The translations under genes were made by a program, and so were the position numbers. From positions 232,415 through 296,414 of the forward strand of contig JALUWX010000032.1 of assembly GCA_027019265.1 (NCBI GenBank): a DNA stretch of 64,000 nucleotides, in the 5' to 3' direction. Positions 35,084 to 43,336 of the stretch are shown here, in pieces. The DNA is from Phycisphaerales bacterium (GTDB lineage: Bacteria; Planctomycetota; Phycisphaerae; Phycisphaerales; UBA1924). Position 1 is the first letter of the stretch. Each line of letters begins with the position of its first letter. The notes below the pieces were generated by a model, which saw nothing but the letters and a program-made list of their open reading frames with translations, was not told where the DNA came from and ran no database searches.

Positions 35084-37054
35084 TCAGTGCCCCGAATAGA
35101 TCGCGAGCTGGCGCGAACGGAACACCCAGACCCCGAGCCCGAAGAAGACCAGGGTCGCCGCTCCGAGCGCGAGGACACCCGTGGAGACTTCGCCCCACCC
35201 GAGCGCCATCCCGTCGGCGAGCCGCCCCGTGGGTCTGAGATCAGAATAAATCATGAAGAACGACGAGATGGTGTCCGCGATGTAGTAGATCACGTTCCGG
35301 ATGATCTGGATGACGGCCGAGTCGTTCGTCCGATCCCACGCCGGGAGCGCGTCCTGGACGAATCCCGCGCCCTCCGCGATGAAGAAGACCGTGAACGACA
35401 TGAGTGATGCAACCGGGAACGACGCGAACGTCGAAGCCCACACGGCGATCATCGACAGGAGCGCGAGTTTGACCCAGAGCACCCCCATCACGCGCGAGAA
35501 GTTCGCCGTGTAGCTCCCGATCGGGTACGAGATCTCGAGCCCGTCGGGGGGGATGGTCATCGTGTTCGGGTTGGGCTCGAGCATGAAGTTGTTGTTCTGA
35601 TCGAGCCCGAGCGCCCCGTTGTAGACCTGCATCCGGAGTTCGCCGGCGTTGTTGATGAACGCGTTGTCGATCGTGACCGTGTGGGAGAACCCGAGCCCGG
35701 TTTCACGGGGTGGGAGGATGGTCCCGTCCTCGAAGACGAAGGTCAGCTGATAGAACACATCCGGACGGTTCCCCTCCGCGTTGATCTTGTAGCGCAGAGT
35801 GAGGGGGCGCCCTTCGCGCTTCGCGTTCTCGAGACCCCCGAAGATGAAGGTCTGGTACCCCTCCACACGAGGATCGATGGATCGGTAATCGCTGACCGCG
35901 TCATCGAAGACCTTGCGTCGGATCGCCGCGATCTGCGCGGGGCTCGGGTTGTAGTCGGACTGGAGCTGCTTCTCCCTCCGGATCTCTTCCTCAACCTGCG
36001 CGTCGAACTCGGGGGAACTCGGAGAATACGGGAGGTAGGGATAGACGGTGCGCCTCGCCGTCAGCACCTGGGTCTCGAGAATGAGCCGGTCCTCTGTGAC
36101 GATCTGATCCCCATCGAGGGGGACGTAGGGCTCGACCTCGCCCTTCGCGGGTTTGGTGCGGAGGTACTCGGTGAACTGGTAGACCCCCACCCCCGACACA
36201 CAGAGCAGGACGCCGGCCAGGAGGGTCACCCCGAGCCATTTACCCAGGATGTACTGCCATGCCGCGACGGGCTTGGTCATGGTCTGGAAGATGACCTTCT
36301 CGCGCTGCTCATACGAAACCGTCGCCACACTAAAAAAGACCACGAGGAGCGCGATCAACCAGAACGAAAGCCCCGTGGACCACTGAAGGAACCCCTGGAC
36401 CCGGTACCGGAGCGCCTGGTCCCCGTCGAGCACCATGGGCATCGCGGCGAGGATGAACGCGAGCACGAGGATAAAGACGAGCGAGATCTTCATCCGGATC
36501 GCTTCCGCAAGCACGTTCCGCGCGATCGCGAGGACCGGGTGCGCGGGGGAGAGCGCGATCGTGAGCGCCCGAACAAGCACGCTGAAACACAGCAGCAGCA
36601 CGGTCATCCCGACGACAACAAACGCGATGGATGTCAGTGTCCCCCCCGAGCTCGAATAGAGGATCCATCCGAACACGCTCATGATCAGGATCGCGCCGAG
36701 ATACGTGATCCCGAGCCCCATCCAGACGATCAGGACCGCGAAGCCCGAAGCGGCCGCCGCGCCGAAGATCCCGGAGACGGGTGATCGGGAGGTATCGACC
36801 AGCGCCCGGACCTGCTGCTCGCGCGTTTTCGCGCGGTTCTCGATCACTGTCCCCCGTCCGTCCGTCACGACCTCGGGGGTCGCGAGCGCTTGATCCGAGA
36901 GCTCGGGGATCGGGGCTCCGCTCGTCGTCGATCCGACGATCGCGAACCCGATGTACGTCAACAGCAGCACCACGACCAGGATGCTCGCGCCGATCTTGAA
37001 GCCCCTGGAGCGTTGGAATCGGTCGATCGCGCTGAAGCGTTCGCCCAGGGTCAC
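35084..37054 (-). CDS. ABC-2-type transporter permease with large external loop
   Basis: 656 residues with hydrophobic segments grouped at about 20-45, 105-165, 175-250 and then 480-650; between about 290 and 480 lies a long hydrophilic, beta-rich insertion expected to face the periplasm. YEQREKVIFQTMTKPVAAWQYILGKWLG is the cytoplasmic coupling region common to ABC-2 permeases (E-R/K-E...L-x-x-P-x-x...Y-x-x-G-K) and carries the same motif as the 43337 permease. Its start overlaps the ATPase stop by 4 nt, so the pair form one transporter. Substrate unknown. Confidence 0.85.
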   Translation of the reverse strand: MTLGERFSAIDRFQRSRGFKIGASILVVVLLLTYIGFAIVGSTTSGAPIPELSDQALATPEVVTDGRGTVIENRAKTREQQVRALVDTSRSPVSGIFGAAAASGFAVLIVWMGLGITYLGAILIMSVFGWILYSSSGGTLTSIAFVVVGMTVLLLCFSVLVRALTIALSPAHPVLAIARNVLAEAIRMKISLVFILVLAFILAAMPMVLDGDQALRYRVQGFLQWSTGLSFWLIALLVVFFSVATVSYEQREKVIFQTMTKPVAAWQYILGKWLGVTLLAGVLLCVSGVGVYQFTEYLRTKPAKGEVEPYVPLDGDQIVTEDRLILETQVLTARRTVYPYLPYSPSSPEFDAQVEEEIRREKQLQSDYNPSPAQIAAIRRKVFDDAVSDYRSIDPRVEGYQTFIFGGLENAKREGRPLTLRYKINAEGNRPDVFYQLTFVFEDGTILPPRETGLGFSHTVTIDNAFINNAGELRMQVYNGALGLDQNNNFMLEPNPNTMTIPPDGLEISYPIGSYTANFSRVMGVLWVKLALLSMIAVWASTFASFPVASLMSFTVFFIAEGAGFVQDALPAWDRTNDSAVIQIIRNVIYYIADTISSFFMIYSDLRPTGRLADGMALGWGEVSTGVLALGAATLVFFGLGVWVFRSRQLAIYSGH

Positions 37055-38340
37055 CGTCCGTCCCCCTTGGGCTCGTCGTCGTTGTCCGGGGTGTCGAGGA
37101 GCGACCCGATGATGTTCTCATCAATGTCCTCGTCATCGGGCGCGGAAGACTCGGGGACCTCATCGGGTGCCGGTTCGCTCGTCACGCTCGGCTCGGGCTC
37201 GTCGCTCGTAAGCAGGTCACCGATCACATCGTCGCGCTCGGGCTCGACGATGGGCTCATCCGGATCGATCGCGGCGGCCTTCGGCCCATCCGTCAGATCC
37301 ATCGGACTCTCGGGTTCTTCCGTTTCCAGAAGTGACGCGATAAGCTCGTCACCCTGCGCGGGAGCGCTCGCTTTGAGGAACGCGGCCGTCTCCCCGCCCT
37401 TGGTCGCGCCCGAGGTCGATGCCTTCCCGCTCTGGGCTTGTTCGACGATCCCGAGGAAGAGTTCTTCGAGCTTCTGACGGGGCGCGCGGACACTGAGGAT
37501 CGATTTCTCGCCCCCCGTCCGTCTCCGGATGACCTCGTCGATCTCCGCGATCGTCTCGTCGTCGAGCTCGTCCGTCTCGATTGTGGTCCGCTCGTGCGAA
37601 GCGAGGAGTTCCTCGCACGTCCCCTCCCCGTGGATACGTCCCCCGTAGAGGATGACCATCCGATCCACAACATCCTCGACATCGGAGAGCAGGTGCGATG
37701 AAAGGATGATCGTCTTCCCGCGCCTCCCGAGCTCGAGGATCAGGTCCTTTACCTGGCGCGTCCCGATCGGGTCCAGACCCGTTGTGGGTTCATCGAGGAT
37801 CAGGAGATCCGGGTCGTTGATCAGCGCCTGCGCGATCCCGATCCGGCGCTGCATCCCCTTGGAGTACTCACGGACGGGACGGAACTGCGCATGGGTGAGC
37901 CCGACCATCTCGAGGAGCTCGTCGATACGCTTCTCGCGCGTCTTTGCGTCGAGCCCGAAGAGCTTCCCGTAGTAGTCCAGGGTCTCGCGCGCGTTGAGGA
38001 ACGGGTACAGGTACGACTCCTCGGGGAGGTACCCGACGCGCGACTTCGTCGCGACATGAGTCGTGGGCTTGTCGAACACCATCACCCGCCCACTCGTGGG
38101 CTTGAGCAGCCCGAGGATGATCTTGATCGTCGTGGATTTGCCCGACCCGTTGGGTCCGAGGAGCCCGAAGATTTCATGCTCGCGTACGACCAGATCGAGG
38201 TTGTCAACCGCTTTCGCGCGGTCACGCATCCAGAAATCCTTGAACACCTTCGTGAGCTTCTGACACGCGACCACCGGCCGGCGAGTGTCCTGCTCGTTCG
38301 GAGTGGTTCCGGATTGGCTCGGGGTCGTCGTCGTGCTCAT
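37051..38340 (-). CDS. ABC transporter ATP-binding protein with acidic C-terminal extension
   Basis: 429 residues. Residues 1-300 form the ATPase: Walker A GPNGSGKST (62-70), Q-loop region VGYLPEESYLYPFLNARE, signature YSKGMQRRIGIAQAL, Walker B LLILDEPTTGLDP and H-loop SSHLLSDVEDVVDR, as in CcmA/NatA exporters. The last about 120 residues are a low-complexity acidic tail rich in Glu, Asp, Pro and Ser with repeated LIASLL, VIGDLLTSD and IIGSLLDTP-like short motifs, which may be docking sites. It is 10 nt after the HflK-like gene and overlaps the permease gene. Confidence 0.92.
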   Translation of the reverse strand: MSTTTTPSQSGTTPNEQDTRRPVVACQKLTKVFKDFWMRDRAKAVDNLDLVVREHEIFGLLGPNGSGKSTTIKIILGLLKPTSGRVMVFDKPTTHVATKSRVGYLPEESYLYPFLNARETLDYYGKLFGLDAKTREKRIDELLEMVGLTHAQFRPVREYSKGMQRRIGIAQALINDPDLLILDEPTTGLDPIGTRQVKDLILELGRRGKTIILSSHLLSDVEDVVDRMVILYGGRIHGEGTCEELLASHERTTIETDELDDETIAEIDEVIRRRTGGEKSILSVRAPRQKLEELFLGIVEQAQSGKASTSGATKGGETAAFLKASAPAQGDELIASLLETEEPESPMDLTDGPKAAAIDPDEPIVEPERDDVIGDLLTSDEPEPSVTSEPAPDEVPESSAPDDEDIDENIIGSLLDTPDNDDEPKGDGR

Positions 38341-38350
38341 GGGTTTCCGA

Positions 38351-39778
38351 TCAATCCTCGGGTTCCTGGATCCCGCGCTGCGAGCGGTACCACGAACGGC
38401 GCATCTCTTCGCGTCTCAGGTCTTCCGCTTCCTCGGCTTCCCGACGCTTGCGGATCCGATCGAGCTCACGCGCAATATCGGGGTCGTTGTTGATGAAGAC
38501 CTCCGCATCGACACCCTCGGGGAGGAGGATCGTCGAGACCGAGTCTTTGTCGAGGAACTCGCCCATCGCGCTGGACCAGTCGCGCGCGATCATCAGCTTC
38601 GGGTTCGCTTCGTACTGCGCGAGTTTGGAGCGGAAGTTCTCGAGCTGCGCGATCGCGTTGTTCACCCGGTTCGAGGCCTGGGTCTGCGCGTCCTTCAGAA
38701 GCTCGGAAACCTCCCCCGACACGAGCGACACGATCGTCTCGCCGTCGATCTCAACGGGGCGTCCTTCCAGGATCGCGTCGATCCGCGCGAGCTGCGCTTC
38801 CGCTTCATCCGCCTCCCCGAGCTCGATGAGACGTTCGTACTCGTTGATCTGCTCGACCAGCAGCGTTGACGCGCGCCCCGCGACCTCGTTGAGGAGCTGA
38901 TCCCGGAGCAGCAACGCGTCCTCACGCTGCTTCCCGGCGTTCTGGGCGGCCGTCTGGACCGAGCTGAACTTGCTCCGGAGCGAGAGGGCCGCGTTCTTCC
39001 GGGTCAGCACGACCCGATCGATCTCGATCCCGGACCCGATCCCGTTGAGGGTCCGCTGCGCCTGTTCCCGAACCTGGTTCGAGATCGACTCGCTCGAGTT
39101 CTTCAGCAGATCATCGATCGTGGTCTCCGCCATCACATGCACGACGGCCTGTCGGACGGCGCTGTGGATGATCCGACGCTCGTTCTCGGGATAAATGTTC
39201 GAGACGAACTCCGCGTGGTCCGCACGCCGGTAGTTGATGGTCCACTGGGTGTGCGCGATGTTCAGATCCGCGGTTATGTTCGACCCGTCGGACCCGGGCT
39301 TGAGCGACGAGGACGAGTTGAAGCGCTCGATGTTCGCGCCCATGATCGTCTCGAGCGAGTTGTCCCCCGGGAGGTTGGGCATAAACGCGGCCGCGACGGG
39401 GAGCTCGACCGTCCCCGACTCCACGCGCACGATCTCCCCGATCGGGTAGGGGAACGACCACGCGAACCCGGGCTCGAGGTTCTGACGGACGGGCTTCCCG
39501 AACCGGACCGCGATCCCGCGCTCACCCTCGTTGATCGACTGAACACCCGACACAACGAAGAGCACGACGAGGACAACCATCGCCGCCTTGAGCAGCCCGT
39601 AGGTGATCCGGAGCGCGTCGGCCAGCGATTGGTTCGCCGTGTCCATCCGCTGGCGCTCGCTCACGCTCTGCGAGCCCTCCTCCGCGCGGAGACGGACACT
39701 CGCCGCGCGTGGCTCGTCGTCGTGCACGTGCTGGTGCTCGTGGTCGTGCTGGTGTGTGGGATCCGTGTGCTCGTCCAT
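38351..39778 (-). CDS. SPFH/band-7 protein, HflK-like, with His-rich cytoplasmic N-terminus
   Basis: 475 residues. Seven His occur in the first 19 residues (H4, 9, 11, 13, 15, 17, 19). A transmembrane segment lies at about 60-80, then the SPFH domain: INEGERGIAVRFGKPVRQNLE and PGFAWSFPYPIGEIVRV, ending around 290. A long coiled-coil helix with many Glu, Ala and Arg follows (about 290-440). HflK/HflC form a large cage around FtsH in E. coli. It is 3 nt after the HflC-like gene. HflK versus HflC naming is by topology only; no FtsH is encoded nearby. Confidence 0.87.
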   Translation of the reverse strand: MDEHTDPTHQHDHEHQHVHDDEPRAASVRLRAEEGSQSVSERQRMDTANQSLADALRITYGLLKAAMVVLVVLFVVSGVQSINEGERGIAVRFGKPVRQNLEPGFAWSFPYPIGEIVRVESGTVELPVAAAFMPNLPGDNSLETIMGANIERFNSSSSLKPGSDGSNITADLNIAHTQWTINYRRADHAEFVSNIYPENERRIIHSAVRQAVVHVMAETTIDDLLKNSSESISNQVREQAQRTLNGIGSGIEIDRVVLTRKNAALSLRSKFSSVQTAAQNAGKQREDALLLRDQLLNEVAGRASTLLVEQINEYERLIELGEADEAEAQLARIDAILEGRPVEIDGETIVSLVSGEVSELLKDAQTQASNRVNNAIAQLENFRSKLAQYEANPKLMIARDWSSAMGEFLDKDSVSTILLPEGVDAEVFINNDPDIARELDRIRKRREAEEAEDLRREEMRRSWYRSQRGIQEPED

Positions 39779-39781
39779 GGA

Positions 39782-40753
39782 TCAGTCCTCCGAGCCCGAG
39801 CGGTTCGGGACGGGGAGCTCGCCGTCGGAGTTCTTGATGACGTCCGGGTCAAAGAGCTGCATCCCGTAATCAGAGGTCGAGAAGATCAGGGTGAACTTCT
39901 TGGCCATCGACTCGCGCATCAGACGGATGTTCTGGATGAACACCGCAAGATCCGGGTTGATATTCTGCTGCGCGAGGTAGGGCGCCGCTTCCGCTTCGCC
40001 CTTCGCGAGGATCTCGTCGGCGCGGCGCTGCGCAAACGCGCGGATCTTGTCGGCGTTGGAACGCGCCTCCGCTTCGATCGCTCGCGCCTGCGAACGCCCC
40101 TCAGACTCGTAACGCTCAGCGAGACGGTCCCGGTTCGCGCCCATGCGCGTGATCACCGCGTCGGTGGTGTCCTCGGGGAGGATAATCCGATCGATCCCCA
40201 CGGATGTCACCTTGATCCCGTAGTCATCGAGCGAAGTCCCCCCCGAGTTGCTCGATGTCAGGGTCCCCATGACCCGGCCCTCAAGATCGGGGAGCTTCGA
40301 AGCGCCCTGCGCCGGCGAGAACAGGTCGTTCATCGCGAAGTTCGAGGTCTGCCCGAGCGCCGAACGAAGCAGGTCGCGCAGGACATCGTCCTCCGCTTTC
40401 ACGTAGTGATCGATCGCGCGATCACCCGCGTTGGAGAACGCGCGGAAGAACTTGAGCGGGTCCTCGACCCGGTAGGTCATGTACGCTTCGACGATGATCT
40501 GGAAATCGTCCGCCGTCTGCTGGGTCTCGGAGCGTGCGTTGATGATCCGGGTGCGTGTGTCGTACTTGGTCACGCTCTGGATCGGGTACGGGAGCTTCCA
40601 CTTGAGCCCGGGCTCGGTGATGATCGACTTCTCTCCGGCTTTGCCGAACGTCGTCTTCACCGCGGTCTCCGTGAAGCGGACCGTGTAGCACGAAGAGAAA
40701 CTCCCGATCGCGAGGATAAACACGATCATGATGATGGGCATGAAGAATCGCAC
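39782..40753 (-). CDS. hflC: SPFH/band-7 protein, HflC-like
   Basis: 323 residues, the usual HflC length. N-terminal transmembrane segment (about 4-21), then YTVRFTETAVKTTFGKAGEK, EPGLKWKLPYPIQSVTKYDTR and the SPFH core. The Ala/Arg-rich helix with SEGRSQARAIEAEARSNADK and RRADEILAKGEAEAA is a near-perfect match to HflC. The C-terminal end is short and acidic. In E. coli HflC forms a ring with HflK that encloses FtsH; here its partners are the adjacent SPFH proteins and perhaps the ABC transporter. Confidence 0.9.
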   Translation of the reverse strand: MRFFMPIIMIVFILAIGSFSSCYTVRFTETAVKTTFGKAGEKSIITEPGLKWKLPYPIQSVTKYDTRTRIINARSETQQTADDFQIIVEAYMTYRVEDPLKFFRAFSNAGDRAIDHYVKAEDDVLRDLLRSALGQTSNFAMNDLFSPAQGASKLPDLEGRVMGTLTSSNSGGTSLDDYGIKVTSVGIDRIILPEDTTDAVITRMGANRDRLAERYESEGRSQARAIEAEARSNADKIRAFAQRRADEILAKGEAEAAPYLAQQNINPDLAVFIQNIRLMRESMAKKFTLIFSTSDYGMQLFDPDVIKNSDGELPVPNRSGSED

Positions 40754-40815
40754 TCTTGAGCTCCATCCCCTTCCGGGGTTGTCTGTCCCGCGCCGATCCT
40801 CAGCGCGTCAATCCG

Positions 40816-42939
40816 TCACTGGTTCATTTCTGCGCCCGCTTCGACATCGAAGACGTCGGAGCCGCGGTTCTGGTCGATCAGGTCCATCCGGATCTTGAGC
40901 GATTCAAGATCATGCGGGGTCAGGTACACCCGCGCGTTGCGGATCACGTCGATGAGCGCGTCGAAGTACGCGCTCGATCGGTACAACGCCGGGGACGCTT
41001 CATACGCTTGCTCCTGCCCGGCCAGCAGCACCGCTTTCCCACGCTCGCTCATATGGCGCTGCCAACGCTCCGCGCTGGCGCGCAGGATCGCTTCGCCGGC
41101 CTCCCCCCCCGCGCGCTCCAGCAACCGCTGGACCTCGAGCTCCGCTTCCGTGATCGAATCCGCATCCGCGCCCGAGCGACGACGCGCTTCGAGGTCGTCC
41201 AAACGCTCCACGATCTGATTCGCGAGGTCCACGGATCCCGCGATCTCCGTCAGCAGCGTCACCTCTTGGCGGCGCGCGTCCTCGATCGCCGACTCACGGT
41301 TCTGACGCGCCTCGATGACGCGCTCGAACGACGGCGCGACCTTCGTCGGGGGGTGCACACCCTGCATCCCGACGAAGAGAATCTCGATCCCGGGACCCTC
41401 GCCGTCGTTGAGTTTCATGTATTCGGATTCGAGCTTCGCGCGGAGCTCGTTCGCGAGCTCCGTCTTCCGGATCGCGAGGATCTCTTCGAGCGTGTGCGAA
41501 CCGAGGAACTGGGTCACCACCCGGCGCCCGATCACCCCGAGGAGTTCCTCGCGCTGACCCGGGCCGGCGAACTGGTCGAACAGCTTCACATCCCGCACGA
41601 CGTACTGAACGGGGACCTCGACAGCGAGCAGCGAAAGGTCCGCGCGGTTCGAGTCCTCCGCGCCCTCGATCGAGTTGCTCGGGGTGGGCTGGACGATGTT
41701 CAGCATCTCGCGCCGGGTGTGCGATTCCGTCCAGATGATCGGCGCCATCGATCCCGCGTCGGGTCGGTTCGAAGCGAGCTCGAGCACACGGACACCCGTC
41801 GTGGTCCGGACCTCTTCCCGTTCACGCCGGCTGATCGAGACCGGGGTTTCGTACTGCGAGAACGGCCAGGGCCATTTGATATGCAGACCCGGACCAACGT
41901 CCCCCTCACCGGTATCCCCGAAGGACACAATCGGCTCGCTCACCCGACCGTTCGTGATGATCAGACCCCGTTCGTGGGGTTCGACCACGACGAGCATGGT
42001 CATGAACCACGCGATCGCGATCCCCATCCCCACGAGCCACACGAACAGCTTCGACAGGAGCTGGTAGAACCAGGTCCCCGTGACATCGACACCGAACTGG
42101 TAGTTGACGGCCTCCCCAATATTCGCCGCGATCCGATCCGGGGCCGCGAGCAGCCCGAGCAGACGGGAATCGAAGGCCGGACGGGGGTCCTCTCCCGGCT
42201 TGCGCGGACGGTACACATCGAGCACGAGGTTGAACACAACCTCGATCCCGAGGACGATCATCATGATCGGGACGATCGTCGGGGTCAGAGATTTAATCCC
42301 CATCTGTCCGAGCGAGAGCTCGACGAACGCCGCGACGGCGAGCAGCACCCCGATCAGCGAGATCGCGACACTCTGCGCCGCGCCCGCTTTGAGGTTCGCC
42401 CACACGTTGACTTTCCCCATCCCCGAGACGAAGCGAGCGAAGATGAACCCAACAACCCCCATCGCGAGACCGATCGCGAGGGTCGCACCGACGAAGTTGG
42501 TGTGATAGATGAAGGTTTCGGGGCTCGAGTAGTCACGCCAGCTGTTGAGCCGGAGCACACCGAACCCGATGTTGATCCCGGCGAACAGGAGCCCGGAAGC
42601 GGGGAGGAGCCAACGCTGGATCCATGCGAGACGACGCGCGGCGACACGCATGTCCTCGTTGTTCTCCGAGAACGCGCTCGCGCTCGCGCCCCCGGCGTTC
42701 GCGTACTGCTCCGCTTCGAGCGCCTCGATCCGGACCCGACGGCGCTGGTCAAAGACAAGGAGAAGCATGATCCACACGATCGCGCCCGACCCGAACAGGA
42801 TCGAAGCGGAACGGGCGGCCTGATCGCCGGAGTAGGTCGAATAGATGAGGAACAACAGCGCCACACCGATCTGGATGAGCAGACCGATCAGGCTGATGAA
42901 CGTCGCGCGTCGATAATCCTGGTAATCGCCTCGAGCCAT
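40816..42939 (-). CDS. Polytopic SPFH protein with seven predicted transmembrane helices
   Basis: 707 residues. Predicted helices at about 13-36, 46-63, 110-130, 149-171, 189-210, 218-242 and 295-319. The SPFH domain begins right after the last: VEPHERGLIITNGRV and VGPGLHIKWPWPFSQYETPV, then LGVIGRRVVTQFLGSHTLEEI and the coiled-coil helix with RRQEVTLLTEIAGSVDLANQ and SERGKAVLLAGQEQAYEA. Normal HflK has a single helix, so the 290-residue membrane domain is an unusual addition. First gene of the six-gene operon; 62 nt separate it from hflC. I do not know a described function. Confidence 0.85.
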   Translation of the reverse strand: MARGDYQDYRRATFISLIGLLIQIGVALLFLIYSTYSGDQAARSASILFGSGAIVWIMLLLVFDQRRRVRIEALEAEQYANAGGASASAFSENNEDMRVAARRLAWIQRWLLPASGLLFAGINIGFGVLRLNSWRDYSSPETFIYHTNFVGATLAIGLAMGVVGFIFARFVSGMGKVNVWANLKAGAAQSVAISLIGVLLAVAAFVELSLGQMGIKSLTPTIVPIMMIVLGIEVVFNLVLDVYRPRKPGEDPRPAFDSRLLGLLAAPDRIAANIGEAVNYQFGVDVTGTWFYQLLSKLFVWLVGMGIAIAWFMTMLVVVEPHERGLIITNGRVSEPIVSFGDTGEGDVGPGLHIKWPWPFSQYETPVSISRREREEVRTTTGVRVLELASNRPDAGSMAPIIWTESHTRREMLNIVQPTPSNSIEGAEDSNRADLSLLAVEVPVQYVVRDVKLFDQFAGPGQREELLGVIGRRVVTQFLGSHTLEEILAIRKTELANELRAKLESEYMKLNDGEGPGIEILFVGMQGVHPPTKVAPSFERVIEARQNRESAIEDARRQEVTLLTEIAGSVDLANQIVERLDDLEARRRSGADADSITEAELEVQRLLERAGGEAGEAILRASAERWQRHMSERGKAVLLAGQEQAYEASPALYRSSAYFDALIDVIRNARVYLTPHDLESLKIRMDLIDQNRGSDVFDVEAGAEMNQ

Positions 42940-43336
42940 GTGGTCGCGTGTCCTCGCTCGCTCGGGATCAGGGGTCCAGTGTCGCGGCGAGCCCGCCGCA
43001 ACCCGATGGCGCGACAGCGGATCGCGCCAGGAACGCTATTGTGGGCGTGCGAGTGCGGCGAGTCCACCCTCAACGCTCCGAACCCTGATTCTCGCGGCGT
43101 GTGTGCCGGTGTCCCAATCGCTTGTCTGACGCTGCGCACGCGCCAGGAGTCCCATTCCGCTTCGGGAGCGCGATCCACCCTACGAACCCCCACAGACTCC
43201 GGTTCGAGGGTTCCCGCACTTTCTCCCCCATCCGCGCCGAACCTGCGCTCGGATCTCGCGTACGGAGTCCCGACGGCAACGTGTTGGGGACATCACCCAT
43301 GAGACACGCCCCCCTCGGACGCTACCATCCCCCCCC
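42940..43336. other. Divergent intergenic region between SPFH operon and ABC-2 permease
   Basis: 397 nt with no gene I can support. It must hold the promoters of both sides. TACCAT at 43323-43328 lies 8 nt before the ATG at 43337 and could be a -10 for a near-leaderless message. No operator-like inverted repeat was recognised. Confidence 0.4.

Noticed and set aside
40756..43302. 848-residue frame antisense to the polytopic SPFH gene
   Set aside because: It is a shadow: no motifs, and the opposite strand has membrane helices and an SPFH domain.
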